From Gluconacetobacter entanii (GTDB lineage: Bacteria; Pseudomonadota; Alphaproteobacteria; Acetobacterales; Acetobacteraceae): a stretch of 64,000 bases of DNA. The stretch lies in the NCBI RefSeq assembly GCF_003206495.1, contig NZ_NKUF01000015.1:1-64000 (forward strand). Direction: 5' to 3'. Below are positions 1 to 8,275 of this stretch, piece after piece (the stretch's first letter is position 1; every line of letters starts with the position of its first letter). Under the pieces are notes generated by a model that was not told the origin of the DNA, ran no database searches, and was given only the letters and a program-made list of their open reading frames with translations. The translations under genes and the position numbers were made by a program.

Positions 1-636
1 CGAATGGTATGCTGTCAGATGCCAGCTCGCCATCATGTTCGATGATCGTTTCCCAATGGCCTGAAAAAGTGCCACCGCACAAAATTCTACACAGTCTCCC
101 TCCAGCCCGTAAAACGGGTTGTAATTCACGGCGCGGTGGAAATTCTCCTGGTTCAGTTGCATCACCCGCGCGCCCATCGGCACCAGCAGCAGCAGCGTGA
201 ACCACCGCACCCATCCCCACCGTCCCCATCCCGACGCCAGCACCGCCCCGCGTGGCCGCGCGACATACAGGCCCACCGCGCCAAGGCACATCCCCCCCCA
301 CAACAGCAGCCACGGCCAGAATGCATGCAGGTATCCCACGATGACCGGGAAGGAGCAGTAAAACAGCACCAGCCACAACTGCACACCGGGCAGGCGTCCC
401 GTCAGGTGGACATAATACAGCACCATCGGCAGCAGCAGCAGCGCAGGCAGCAGCGCCACGATCACCGCGCGCCGCCGCCCCAGCGCCGCCATCAGCACCA
501 TGGCCGTCGCGATACTGCGCACGACGCCATGCAGCGACAGGACCGACGGCGACAGCGCCATGGCGATAAGCAGCCAGAACCAGATGTCAGGGCGGGGCGA
601 GTGCGACAGGAAACGGCGGAAAAAGGCGATTGTCAT
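1..636 (-). CDS. Multi-pass inner-membrane protein, N-terminal part (runs off left edge)
   Basis: Reading leftward from the ATG at 636 there is an open frame of 212 codons with no stop before the window edge. It begins MTIAFFRRFLSHSPRPDIW and has four to five hydrophobic segments (roughly residues 18-40, 45-68, 75-95, 100-118 and 135-150), then a soluble stretch containing NYNPFYGLEGD. Third codon positions are strongly GC, as in neighbouring genes. The layout of several helices followed by a periplasmic domain would suit a sulfatase-like phosphoethanolamine or glycerol-phosphate transferase, but that is a guess because the catalytic part lies outside the window. GC-rich frames on the plus strand here are compositional shadows. 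Confidence 0.6.
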   Translation of the reverse strand, partial: MTIAFFRRFLSHSPRPDIWFWLLIAMALSPSVLSLHGVVRSIATAMVLMAALGRRRAVIVALLPALLLLPMVLYYVHLTGRLPGVQLWLVLFYCSFPVIVGYLHAFWPWLLLWGGMCLGAVGLYVARPRGAVLASGWGRWGWVRWFTLLLLVPMGARVMQLNQENFHRAVNYNPFYGLEGDCVEFCAVALFQAIGKRSSNMMASWHLTAYHS

Positions 637-767
637 GGACCCGGAAAGACTGTTTCGCGCAGAACAGCATGCCCCCCGACCCGCAGGCAATGGGCGGGGG
701 AAAGATGAAACGATCTGTAATAGAGCCCCGTCACCCATGCGAACCCCTGCGTGATGGCAGGGCAGGC

Positions 768-824
768 CTCAGGGGCTTTGCCCCCGAACCCCCACCAAAG
801 GGCATTGCCCTTTGGAAACCATGA
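768..824 (-). repeat. Family A palindromic repeat, partial unit
   Basis: Contains two of the hairpins that define family A: a GGGGC-TTT-GCCCC palindrome, then CCAAAGGGCATTGCCCTTTGG, ending in the conserved AAACCATGA. The CCCGGGC and GGCAGGGA hairpins of full units are absent. It lies in the gap between the truncated membrane protein and the GNAT gene; the rest of 637-925 shows no gene. Confidence 0.85.
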
Positions 825-925
825 CGTGGGTGGAGCGGTGTTGCGGGTCGGGCATCGTCGGGGTGTCCAAAGCGTGATATGGGTCGTGGCCGTCCGCGTG
901 GCGTGACACAGGGCATGGAGTGACA

Positions 926-1480
926 ATGGCAGACCCGCTTTCCCCGACCCTCCCCGTGATCAGGACGCCGCGCCTTGTGCTGCGGCCGCACCGCCTGTCG
1001 GATTTCCATGACTGGCGCGCGATGTTCCTTGATGAGGGGACACGCCGTTTCCTCAGTTCCCCCCGCCCGAGCGAGGAGGAGTCGTGGAACCGCCTGCTGC
1101 GCTATATCGGGCACTGGTCGGCGCTGGGTTACGGGCTGTTTGGCGTGTTCGACCGCGCGGACGGGCGGTTCCTGGGCGATGTGGGGCTGGCGGATTTCCA
1201 CCGTGGGCTGGGCGCGGAATTCGATCGCTGCCCGGAGGTGGCGTGGATCATGACATCCGCCGCCCACGGCAGGGGATACGCGACGGAGGCCGCACGCGCC
1301 ATCCATGACTGGTTCGCGCGCACCCATGGCCCGCAGCGCACGGTGGCCATCATCGACCCGGACAACCACCCCTCCCTGCGGCTGGCGGCGCGGATGGGAT
1401 ACCGCCCGACGGGGGAGTGTACCTATCGCAACGCATCATGCGTGATGCTGGCGCGTGCGCCGGACGCGGATGTGGCATAG
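926..1480 (+). CDS. GNAT-family N-acetyltransferase (RimJ/RimL-like)
   Basis: Protein of about 184 residues. It opens with the typical RimJ/RimL strand LPVIRTPRLVLRPHRLSDF, has a central VAWIM strand, then the acetyl-CoA-binding segment HGRGYATEAARAIHDWF and a terminal NHPSLRLAARMGYRPTGE motif. These are hallmarks of GNAT enzymes that acetylate protein N-termini or small amines from acetyl-CoA. The acceptor cannot be predicted. I chose the ATG at 926 because GGAG lies five bases upstream; a GTG at 920 is also in frame. It stands alone, with family A repeat upstream. Confidence 0.85.
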   Translation: MADPLSPTLPVIRTPRLVLRPHRLSDFHDWRAMFLDEGTRRFLSSPRPSEEESWNRLLRYIGHWSALGYGLFGVFDRADGRFLGDVGLADFHRGLGAEFDRCPEVAWIMTSAAHGRGYATEAARAIHDWFARTHGPQRTVAIIDPDNHPSLRLAARMGYRPTGECTYRNASCVMLARAPDADVA

Positions 1481-1522
1481 TCGCGCCAGCGCCACCCCGC
1501 GCGGGGACGGCAGGTGCATGGC

Positions 1523-1810
1523 ATGAATGATGGAATGGAACGCGCAATGAGCGAACGGCAGACCCCGGCGACGAACTTCCCCGAGACGAACTCCCCCGAC
1601 ACGGACCCGCTGGCGGCCATCGCCTTCGTGCCGGATGCGCAGATGCTGCGTGTAATCGCGGAGGGAGTCGCAAAGGATGTGCAGCCGGAGCCGCCGCCGC
1701 CCGTCGCGCCGCCGCCGCTGGCCGTGGAGGCGCTGCGCATGGCGGCGGCGGCAGGCGATACGGAGGCGATGCTCCAGCTTGGGGCCGTCACGGGACGCGG
1801 GGGGGACTAA
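1523..1810 (+). pseudogene. Sel1-repeat protein, N-terminal part ended by an in-frame stop
   Basis: Begins at ATG 1523 (GGCAGG upstream) and encodes a Pro-rich leader followed by the start of the first Sel1-like helix pair (residues about 72-92, containing LRMAAAAGDTEAMLQLG). It stops at TAA 1808-1810. The same frame continues after the stop with PGAVAWFRRAADAG, which is exactly how a Sel1 unit continues. The simplest reading is that 1523-2659 was one gene now split by a nonsense codon, just after a run of seven G. A sequencing error cannot be excluded. Confidence 0.6.
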
Positions 1811-1819
1811 CCCGGTGCC

Positions 1820-2659
1820 GTGGCGTGGTTCCGCAGGGCGGCCGATGCCGGCAATGCGGAGGGCATGTTCTGCGTCGGCCGCGCGTTCCTGCTGGCCGAA
1901 GGCGGGTATGCAAAGGACGTCCCCACGGCGAAGGCATGGTACGAACGCGCGGGCGATGCCGGATATGCCGAAGGATACTTGGGCATCGGGGAGATTTATG
2001 AGCGTGGCCGCCTTGGGCAGTCCGACCCCGACGCCGCCATTGCGTGGTACACCCGCGCGGCGGAGGCAGGCGATGTGAAGTCGATGCGCGCGGCCTGGGA
2101 ATGCTGGGATGCGAAGGCCCGCCACGCCACGGACGGCGCAACGCGGCAGGCCGCCCGCGCGCAGGCGCTGCAATGGCTGGGGCGTGCGGCGCTGCATGAT
2201 GACCTGCCTGCGCTGAACATGCTGGCCGAGGCGTATGAGAACGAGGAGGACGACGGCCTGGTGGAACAGGACCTCGCCGTTGCCATCAGGCTGCGCCAGC
2301 GCCTGTTCGCATTGGGGGGGCGGGGGGAGAATACCGCCAACCTCGCCCTTTTCTACGAACTTGGATATGGCTGCCGGGCCAATGCGTCGATGGCATCGCT
2401 GCTGTATGTCCTCTCCCTCGATGAGGCCGAGATGGACGAATACGAGGAATTCAGCCTCGATGACCCCGCCCTTGCCCCGCTGCGTGACCGCGCATATTTC
2501 GCCGCCCACCGGGAGGAGCTGTGCACGCTGATGGGCAAGGGGGAGGACGACCCGTTCAATTTCCTGCTGCGTGGCATCGCACGGCTGAGCGCGGATCAGG
2601 ACATCGCGCGCGAGTACATGGAAACCCGCTTTTTCCTGCCGCCGCGCAAGGCAGGCTGA
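1820..2659 (+). CDS. Sel1-repeat protein, C-terminal part
   Basis: Contains four to five Sel1-like/TPR-like repeats such as AVAWFRRAADAGNAEGMFCVG, AKAWYERAGDAGYAEGYLGIG (each trimmed here) and AIAWYTRAAEAGDVKSM, then a degenerate helical C-terminal region. Sel1 repeats form superhelical protein-interaction scaffolds, often in envelope stress or signalling. It is in the same frame as the upstream ORF 1523-1810, separated only by TAA. A GTG at 1820 could allow independent initiation, but no convincing ribosome-binding site precedes it. Treat as the distal part of an interrupted gene unless the stop is shown to be an error or is read through. Confidence 0.6.
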   Translation: MAWFRRAADAGNAEGMFCVGRAFLLAEGGYAKDVPTAKAWYERAGDAGYAEGYLGIGEIYERGRLGQSDPDAAIAWYTRAAEAGDVKSMRAAWECWDAKARHATDGATRQAARAQALQWLGRAALHDDLPALNMLAEAYENEEDDGLVEQDLAVAIRLRQRLFALGGRGENTANLALFYELGYGCRANASMASLLYVLSLDEAEMDEYEEFSLDDPALAPLRDRAYFAAHREELCTLMGKGEDDPFNFLLRGIARLSADQDIAREYMETRFFLPPRKAG

Positions 2660-2803
2660 ACCGGCAGGGGCCTGTCCCCTGATGATTCCGGACGTTCACC
2701 GGACGGGCCGGCAGGCGGCACGCTCGCCTGCCGCTTGGAGATCGCGCGGCACCCTGATATGGCGGTGGGGTTGTCCCATTCCCGTTTTCAGGGTTCCCGC
2801 CCC

Positions 2804-3811
2804 ATGACCAGCATCGCGCCCGCCCCGTCCGCCACCATTGATGAGACCGCCCTGCCGGTGCGGATCTCGGCGCTGTACTGCTTCACGCCGTTTGACGATC
2901 ACCTCGCCCTGCGCGCACCGCTGGAGCGCCTGTGCGCGGAACATGGGGTGCGCGGGACGCTGCTAATCGCGGCGGAGGGGATCAACGGCACCATCGCGGG
3001 CAGTGACGCGGGCATCGGCCATGTTCTGGCGCACCTGCGTGCGCTGCCGGGCTGTGCGGAGATGGATGTCAAGGAAACCCGCGCCGCCAGTGTGCCGTTC
3101 CACCGCATGAAGGTACGCCCCAAGCGGGAGATCGTGACGATGGGCGTCCCCGGCATCGACCCGCGCCGCAAGGTCGGGCAGTATGTGGAGGCCGCGCAGT
3201 GGAACGACCTGATTTCCGACCCCGACACCATCGTGATCGACACGCGCAATGATTATGAGGTCGCGATCGGCACGTTCGCGGGCGCGATCAACCCGGCCAC
3301 CCGGTCGTTTCGCGAATTCCCCGACTGGTTCCGGGCGCGGCGCGCGGAACTGCTGTCGCAGGGGCGTGCGCCGAAAATCGCGATGTTCTGCACCGGGGGC
3401 ATCCGGTGTGAAAAGGCGACGGCCTTTGTCCGCGCCGAAGGGATCGACGATGTGTTCCACCTGCGCGGTGGCATCCTGAAATACCTCGAAACCGTGCCGC
3501 AGGCGCGCAGCCTGTGGGAAGGCGAATGCTTCGTCTTTGACCAGCGCGTCAGCGTCACGCACGACCTGCGCCCCGGCACCCATGCGCTGTGCCATGCCTG
3601 CCGCATGCCCGTCAGCGTGGCGGACCAGGCCTCCCCCCATTATGTGCCGGGGGTAAGCTGCCCCGCCTGCCATGACGAACGCGACGCGGCACAGCGCGCG
3701 CGTTACGCCGAACGTGAACGTCAGGCGCACCTGGCGCGGGCGCGCGGGGAAAGCCACCTTGGCGCCATGCCCGCGCGCGGTGGGGATGGGAACTGGGGCG
3801 ATCATGGATGA
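2804..3811 (+). CDS. trhO: tRNA uridine(34) hydroxylase TrhO (rhodanese-like, UPF0176)
   Basis: About 335 residues. The N-terminal acylphosphatase-like domain contains the family signature [16 protein letters not shown] and [17 protein letters not shown] rhodanese domain follows with the loop [10 protein letters not shown], active Cys near residue 195, and [13 protein letters not shown] Cys-rich tail CHACRMPV...CPACHDER completes the family architecture. TrhO performs oxygen-dependent 5-hydroxylation of U34 in tRNAs, a precursor of cmo5U/mcmo5U. I chose ATG 2804 since homologues lack the N-terminal extension of the longer open frame. The stop overlaps the next gene by eight bases, indicating co-transcription. 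Confidence 0.9.
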   Translation: MTSIAPAPSATIDETALPVRISALYCFTPFDDHLALRAPLERLCAEHGVRGTLLIAAEGINGTIAGSDAGIGHVLAHLRALPGCAEMDVKETRAASVPFHRMKVRPKREIVTMGVPGIDPRRKVGQYVEAAQWNDLISDPDTIVIDTRNDYEVAIGTFAGAINPATRSFREFPDWFRARRAELLSQGRAPKIAMFCTGGIRCEKATAFVRAEGIDDVFHLRGGILKYLETVPQARSLWEGECFVFDQRVSVTHDLRPGTHALCHACRMPVSVADQASPHYVPGVSCPACHDERDAAQRARYAERERQAHLARARGESHLGAMPARGGDGNWGDHG

Positions 3812-4379
3812 CCCCGCCCGTCCCGGCCCGTGCGAAGGGGGCGCGCATGATACGGGGGTAAGCCTTGCGCCCGTGACGCGCATGGATGCCGATGACCTTG
3901 TGGCCTGCAACCTCGCCAGTCGCGATTTCCACGCGCCATGGGTCGCGCCCTTTACCGACCATGACGGCTTTGCGGAGTGGTTCCACCAGGTCGTCACCGG
4001 GGCCAATGTCGCACTGGTCGCGCGCCGCGACGACATGGCGGGGCCGGGGGGCGTGGTCGGCGTCCTGACATTGAGCCAGGTGGTCCATGGCACGTTCTGC
4101 AGCGCCTATCTGGGCTATTACGCGATGAAGGCGCAGGCGCGGCGCGGGCTGATGACGCAGGCGCTGCGCATGACGGTGCGCCACGCGTTCGACATGATGG
4201 GCCTGCACCGGCTGGAGGCCAACATCCAGCCCACCAACCTGCCGTCACTCGCCCTGGTGCGGCGCGTGGGATTCCGGTGCGAGGGATTCTCCCCACGTTA
4301 CCTGTTCATCAACGGCGCATGGCGCGACCATGAACGCTGGGCCATCCTGTCGGACGACCCGGCAGGGCGCGCGGCGTAG
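3804..4379 (+). CDS. GNAT-family ribosomal-protein N-acetyltransferase (RimJ-like)
   Basis: About 191 residues. The RimJ-like core shows [19 protein letters not shown] near the N-terminus, the strand [20 protein letters not shown] leading into the acetyl-CoA P-loop region, [19 protein letters not shown], and the terminal [19 protein letters not shown]. That last arrangement is typical of RimJ, which acetylates the N-terminus of ribosomal protein S5. Start ATG 3804 follows GGGGCG and overlaps the trhO stop, so translational coupling is likely. Family assignment is firm; the exact substrate is inferred. Confidence 0.85.
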   Translation: MDDPARPGPCEGGAHDTGVSLAPVTRMDADDLVACNLASRDFHAPWVAPFTDHDGFAEWFHQVVTGANVALVARRDDMAGPGGVVGVLTLSQVVHGTFCSAYLGYYAMKAQARRGLMTQALRMTVRHAFDMMGLHRLEANIQPTNLPSLALVRRVGFRCEGFSPRYLFINGAWRDHERWAILSDDPAGRAA

Positions 4380-4490
4380 TTTTTCCAAAAGGGTGGGGGG
4401 GGTCGAAGCTTTTTGAAAAAAGCTTCACCAAAAACTTCTGGGCCTCTGCGCCCTGTTGTGCGGGCGGGGTTTTGTGACAGGCCCGGCGTG
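4378..4490 (+). repeat. Family B element with conserved downstream flank
   Basis: Contains the hairpin AAGCTTTTTGAAAAAAGCTT followed by CACCAAAAACTTCT, the right half of family B; the left arm is degenerate. About 50 bases further (to 4490, GACAGGCCCGGCG) resemble the sequence after the copy at 14534-14641, so the conserved unit extends past the terminal repeat. It sits at the 3' end of the trhO operon and may act as a terminator. Confidence 0.75.
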
Positions 4491-4500
4491 TGTCACGGCC

Positions 4501-4695
4501 CTACTTGTCGCGTCCGCCCGTGACGTTGATGATGCCCAGGCCCAGCAGGCCGAGCCCGGCGAGGCCTTCGGCCACCATCCATGCCATGGGCCCGATCCCC
4601 TCGGCCGTCATGCCGCGCACCAGCACGCCGACGCTGCCGACCATGAGCAGCAGCGAAATGATGGTGCCACATTTTACAATCTTGCCGCGATCCAT
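4501..4695 (-). CDS. Small two-helix membrane protein
   Basis: Protein of 64 residues: short charged N-terminus (MDRGKIVKC), a helix around residues 10-29 (TIISLLLMVGSVGVLVRGM), and a second at about 38-57 (MAWMVAEGLAGLGLLGLGII), ending in GGRDK. AGGAACACG precedes the ATG at 4695, a reasonable ribosome-binding site. I do not recognise a family; function unknown. Confidence 0.65.
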   Translation of the reverse strand: MDRGKIVKCGTIISLLLMVGSVGVLVRGMTAEGIGPMAWMVAEGLAGLGLLGLGIINVTGGRDK

Positions 4696-4925
4696 CGTGT
4701 TCCTGCCTTACGCCTCCGTCGGGCCGTCCCGAAAGCGGGCAACCGGCCATCATCCTATCATCATGCCGCAGGCCGCGTCCAAACCGCCCCGCATCCAGCA
4801 CATGCCCCGCATCCGCGTCATGCATGCAACCCCGGCACGAGGCCCCGACACCATGCGGGCGGGCATGAAAAAAGGGCGTGGCCCCGACGCCACGCCCCCG
4901 TTTCCGCCCGGCAGGGGCAGGTGTT

Positions 4926-5102
4926 TCAGCCGGAGACGACCTGATCCGGGGTGAACCATTTGTCATCGCCTGTCTGGTCGGAACGCACGCGCATCTGCCC
5001 GTTGTCGATGATCTCCACCACCGTGCCCCGCGCCCCGCTCCATTTGGGGTCCGAGACCGCATCCTTGCGCACCATGACGACGTCACCGTCCCTGAAAGCC
5101 AT
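4926..5102 (-). CDS. Small KOW/SH3-like hypothetical protein
   Basis: 58 residues starting MAFRDGDVVMVRKDA, then GTVVEIIDNGQMRVRSD and WFTPDQVVSG. Alternating strands around a G-D-V-V...G-x-V-V pattern resemble a small beta-barrel of the KOW/SH3 type. The start ATG at 5102 is set by a near-perfect Shine-Dalgarno (GGAGGGACAGG directly upstream), so a longer open frame beginning further upstream is rejected. Function unknown; such folds often bind RNA or protein. Confidence 0.65.
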   Translation of the reverse strand: MAFRDGDVVMVRKDAVSDPKWSGARGTVVEIIDNGQMRVRSDQTGDDKWFTPDQVVSG

Positions 5103-5218
5103 CCTGTCCCTCCTGATCTGTGGCGATTGGTCCCTGCCCCAAGCAAACCTGCCCCCCGGCCCCACGTCAAGAAGCCGTGATCGCATGGCCCCCTGCATCC
5201 TGACCTGTCTTTAAGTCG

Positions 5219-5314
5219 TGGTTTCCAAAAGGCGATGCCCCTTGGTGGGGGTTCGGGGGCAAGGCCCCTGAGTGTGCGGGGCCGCCGGCGCATGGAACAC
5301 CCGGGTGGCTTCAA
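5219..5314 (+). repeat. Family A palindromic repeat, diverged
   Basis: Degenerate unit: GGTTTCCAAAAGGCGATGCCCCTTGG, then GGGGGTTCGGGGGCAAGGCCCCTGAG, and later CATGGAACACCCGGGTGGC. The hairpin order matches family A but mismatches in the first stem suggest an old copy. It separates two minus-strand genes. Confidence 0.75.
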
Positions 5315-5353
5315 GTCTATGAAGTCATGGTTTCCGCAGGTCCATGACCTGTA

Positions 5354-5842
5354 TCAGTCATGCGCCGGCATGTCGTGCGATGTCTCCTCCGGCGCGGTCT
5401 GCTGCGGGCGGACCAGCCAGTAGACAATGCCCAGCGACAGGATGGAGGCCGAAAGTGCAAGCATTTCCATGACGTTCACCTCCTTGAGGTCAAGGACGAT
5501 GAACTTGCGCACGGTCGCCAGCATCCCGATCAGCAGGACGGAGCGCATGCGGATCATGCTGTGGGGCTGCGCATCGGGCAGGACGAGGATCGAATGCTTG
5601 AACTCCAGCGCGATCAGCACGGTAAAGAACATGCCGAAGATGCTCTGGATCACTTCGGGACTGGTGGGTGTCATGCCAGCACCCAGCAGCATCTGCCCCA
5701 CCGCGATCACGACATGCACCAGCGACACCCCCGCGATCACGACAATCAGCAGCGTCAGCACCAGCATGACGCCTTCTTCGAACAGGTCGAACAGGTGGGA
5801 AATCCGGAACAGGCCGGGCAGGCGGGTGATCATCGGGCGCAT
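5354..5842 (-). CDS. psiE: PsiE-family phosphate-starvation-inducible membrane protein
   Basis: 162 residues with four hydrophobic segments (about 25-48, 65-83, 97-112, 122-142). Typical PsiE features are the N-terminal FDLFEEGVMLVLTLLIVVI, the central EFKHSIL, and RKFIVLDL before the last helix. E. coli PsiE is induced by phosphate starvation through PhoB; its function is unknown. A CAGGAGC ribosome-binding site lies just before the ATG at 5842. No PhoB box is obvious upstream. Divergent from the S24 repressor gene. Confidence 0.82.
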   Translation of the reverse strand: MRPMITRLPGLFRISHLFDLFEEGVMLVLTLLIVVIAGVSLVHVVIAVGQMLLGAGMTPTSPEVIQSIFGMFFTVLIALEFKHSILVLPDAQPHSMIRMRSVLLIGMLATVRKFIVLDLKEVNVMEMLALSASILSLGIVYWLVRPQQTAPEETSHDMPAHD

Positions 5843-6036
5843 ATGCTCCTGCGATATGGGGGAAGGGGACGGCGCGGCCCGCGCCAGTGTCGGGGGCGTA
5901 TCCTATCACGTCACCCGCGCCCTGTCGCGCCATCGGGGCGGGTGGCCTTGCGCGCGGGCGGGATCGGGTGAAAATATGCACCTCCTCCTGCGGGAGGCCG
6001 GACATCGCCCGCCCCTGATCGGACAGGACATCAACC

Positions 6037-6816
6037 ATGCCACCTTCCTCCTCCCCTCCCTGCCCGGAACACCTGCCTGTCTCCCAGAGGCTGAAGGCGC
6101 TGCGTGAACGTGCGGGCTACAGCATCCGCGCGCTGGCGCAGGATCTGGGGATGGGCAACAAATTCTCGACCTATTCCTTTTACGAGAGCAAGCAGAAGAA
6201 GGAATACCTGCCGGTTGACCTGGTCCGCCGCCTTGTCACGCTGCTGAGCGAACGTGGGGACCCGCCGATTTCCGCGGGCGAGGTCTGGGCCCTGTCGGGG
6301 GTCATTCCCGGCGGGTCGGACCTGAATGACGGGATCGAACGCGCAGCCCGCGCGCAGGCCCCGCGCCGCAATGCGGACGGGACGGTGACGATCAATGAAT
6401 ACGACATCTCCCCCCATGCCGGCAGCGGCGCGATCGTGGGCGATACCGACAGCGGCGCGGGGGAGGGCCATGCCAGCCTGGCGGCGTGGCACATGCCGCG
6501 CGCGTTCGTGGAAAACTATGTCTCCGACCCGTCGGCGCTGGTCATCATCCGGGTGGCGGGCAATTCGATGGAGCCGGATTTCATGGCCGGGGACCGTGTG
6601 ATGGTCGATACCGCGCACCGCGTGCCGTCGCCCGACGGGGTGTATGTGCTGTGGAACGGCCTGGGTGTCGTGCTGAAGCAGTTGATGCTGGTGCCCAATT
6701 CCGACCCGCCGCGCATCCGAATCATCAGCGTCAACCCGACCTATCCCATGGATGAGGTCGATGCCACGGAACTGGTCATCAATGGCCGCGTCGTGGGCAA
6801 GTGGGTGTGGAAATAG
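6037..6816 (+). CDS. XRE-HTH / S24 peptidase (LexA/CI-type) transcriptional repressor
   Basis: 259 residues. An N-terminal helix-turn-helix (about 13-60, RLKALRERAGYSIRALAQDLGM) is followed by a linker and a C-terminal S24 domain. The latter contains VAGNSMEPDFMAGDRVMVD, where the Ser of GNSMEPD is the expected nucleophile, and VVLKQLML, carrying the Lys partner. This is the fold of LexA and lambda CI, which self-cleave on DNA damage; some homologues are non-phage stress or housekeeping regulators. ATG 6037 is preceded by ACAGGACATCAACC. No phage structural genes adjoin, so it could be a prophage relic or a chromosomal regulator. Confidence 0.85.
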   Translation: MPPSSSPPCPEHLPVSQRLKALRERAGYSIRALAQDLGMGNKFSTYSFYESKQKKEYLPVDLVRRLVTLLSERGDPPISAGEVWALSGVIPGGSDLNDGIERAARAQAPRRNADGTVTINEYDISPHAGSGAIVGDTDSGAGEGHASLAAWHMPRAFVENYVSDPSALVIIRVAGNSMEPDFMAGDRVMVDTAHRVPSPDGVYVLWNGLGVVLKQLMLVPNSDPPRIRIISVNPTYPMDEVDATELVINGRVVGKWVWK

Positions 6817-6847
6817 GCGGCCCCCTGCGGGCGGCGGCGTGTGGGGT

Positions 6848-6967
6848 GCCCGGGCGCTGCCCGGACCCGGCAGGGATCCCGATCCCTGCACCCTGATCTG
6901 TTTATAAAGTCATGGTTTCCAAAGGTCTCAGACCTTTGGTGGGGTTCTGGGGCAAGGCCCCTGAGGG
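6848..6967 (+). repeat. Family A palindromic repeat, full unit
   Basis: Carries the four hairpins in order: CCCGGGC-GCT-GCCCGG, GGCAGGGATCCCGATCCCTGC, CCAAAGGTCTCAGACCTTTGG and GGGGCAAGGCCCC. In the third, the loop bases differ from most copies while pairing is kept, indicating compensatory change. It lies directly after the S24 repressor and may terminate it. Confidence 0.85.
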
Positions 6968-7124
6968 TCACAATGCTGCGTTTCCATGATTTCGATCAAG
7001 CATCCATATGCTGCCTGCACCGCGCAGTCATGCAGGCGGCGGCATGGATATGCGCGATGTTCGTCCACATATTATGTGGAACAGGCCGAAAATGGCCCGT
7101 CATGAACCATGGGATAATGAAGAC

Positions 7125-7310
7125 ATGAGCAAGACAGCAGAAACACAGGGCCCCGACGCGCAGGGCAAGTTCTCCCTCACCGTGAGCGTGGGTGGCCTGA
7201 CGACGACGTTCGGCGGCTTCTCCTCCAAGATGGAAGCCGAAGACTACGCCGTGTCCTTCCTGCGCCGCATCAAGGAACTGGCAAAGGAAGACGGCCGCAC
7301 CGTCGCCTGA
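7125..7310 (+). CDS. Small conserved-looking hypothetical protein
   Basis: 61 residues from ATG 7125: MSKTAETQGPDAQGKFSLTV, then GGLTTTFGGFSSKMEAEDYA and a helical end FLRRIKELAKEDGRTVA. Strongly GC third positions support coding. The frame extends upstream to 7008, but that part has uncharacteristic composition; ATG 7089 is an alternative start. A strong Rho-independent terminator follows 20 bases after the stop. Predicted soluble, with a beta hairpin then a helix. Function unknown. Confidence 0.65.
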   Translation: MSKTAETQGPDAQGKFSLTVSVGGLTTTFGGFSSKMEAEDYAVSFLRRIKELAKEDGRTVA

Positions 7311-7332
7311 TCGCCATACCGCGCAAGGCAGG

Positions 7333-7369
7333 CAGGGCCGGGTCCGAAAGGGTCCGGCCCTGTTTTTTT
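7333..7369 (+). terminator. Rho-independent terminator
   Basis: Stem CAGGGCCGG / CCGGCCCTG around a loop containing GTCCGAAAGGGT, followed immediately by seven T. It ends the small gene at 7125-7310 and marks the boundary with the AT-rich region. Confidence 0.85.
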
Positions 7370-7443
7370 GGGGGGAGGGTACGTAGCACCTTTCGCCTCC
7401 TCTCGGGTGTTGCTGGCTTAACACAGGACGCCGAAAGCAGACT

Positions 7444-8076
7444 TTAATTTTTCGTATTTTTAGTAATGTTTGTTGGCGTAACATGCTGTTGATGTGCTGC
7501 TTTTAATACGTGTATCGTAAACGCACCAAGAAACATTATCCCAGCAGCCTGTAATAAAAGAAAACGTTGTAAGTACTTATGTCGTCCTGCCTCTACTTCT
7601 TGAAAACTTTCTATTCGCCTCATCCGGTCATTGCGAATAAAGATAAGAAGTTTTTTAGATACAAGGTCGTCGTCTATATTTTCTTCATTATCAATAATAT
7701 TTTCCCAGAAATTTCTTAAGCGGTTGGCGCTCTCCCATCCCACCGCCGACGCCTTAGTCGGGTGTGCTCTAAAATATTCTGCATATACTGTGACGAAAAC
7801 GCCTGCTATCCCCGGCAATCCTAGGAATATCAAGACTTTCCAATCTAGTTTTAATGCGCCATTAGTCCACCAGTAAGGAAGCTGGGCTCCGATAAGATAA
7901 CCGACTATCAGTACAGACAGCCCTGGTTGGGCTGCACCGGAAACTTTGAGCATGTCGTTACATTTATCGTTGGCCCAAGTCTCACATTCCGATAGATAAA
8001 TATCAGAAATCTCTGATGCATTTGGAAATTTTGCCGCAACTTCCCAAGGATCATTGAACTTGATTTCTTCTGGCAT
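7444..8076 (-). CDS. Three-helix membrane protein of unknown function in an AT-rich island
   Basis: 210 residues. A soluble N-terminus of about 45 residues contains NDPWEVAAKFPNASEISDIY. Two hydrophobic segments follow (about 51-69 and 81-100), then a charged cytoplasmic-looking stretch (105-170) with DNEENIDDD and RNDRMRRIESFQEVEAGRHK, and a third helix (172-191). GC content and third-position GC are far below neighbouring genes, indicating recent acquisition. The two-helix-plus-charged-helix layout recalls membrane effectors of mobile defence loci such as SLATT-type proteins, but no partner gene is visible and the resemblance is only architectural. I do not recognise the family. Confidence 0.7.
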   Translation of the reverse strand: MPEEIKFNDPWEVAAKFPNASEISDIYLSECETWANDKCNDMLKVSGAAQPGLSVLIVGYLIGAQLPYWWTNGALKLDWKVLIFLGLPGIAGVFVTVYAEYFRAHPTKASAVGWESANRLRNFWENIIDNEENIDDDLVSKKLLIFIRNDRMRRIESFQEVEAGRHKYLQRFLLLQAAGIMFLGAFTIHVLKAAHQQHVTPTNITKNTKN

Positions 8077-8117
8077 ATTGTTCTTTCTCTATTCGCGATC
8101 AAAATATTATTTTTGAG

Positions 8118-8275
8118 AGGCTGTTTCAAAAGGTCCGAGCTAAGAGCTGGTCAGGCATTTTGTGACTGAACAAGCGACTGTGCAGCCCGATCCCATTCTG
8201 TATCGGAGCAAAAGACACCACATTCAGGCGCAAACAGGCACATCAGACCGACCCGGGCAACTTTTGAAACAGCCT
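8118..8275. mobile_element. Solo inverted-repeat element (MITE or IS remnant)
   Basis: A 158-bp segment bounded by a perfect 15-bp inverted repeat: AGGCTGTTTCAAAAG at 8118-8132 and CTTTTGAAACAGCCT at 8261-8275. Such ends occur on several IS5-related insertion sequences. The interior contains no credible transposase ORF. No clear target duplication is visible at the edges. It lies directly upstream of the island membrane protein. Confidence 0.7.

Noticed and set aside
136-708. Long plus-strand frame rich in His, Gln, Pro and Arg
   Set aside because: It is the antisense of the membrane protein read on the minus strand; composition (His/Gln/Pro/Arg) is the usual shadow of a Leu/Val-rich GC-biased gene.
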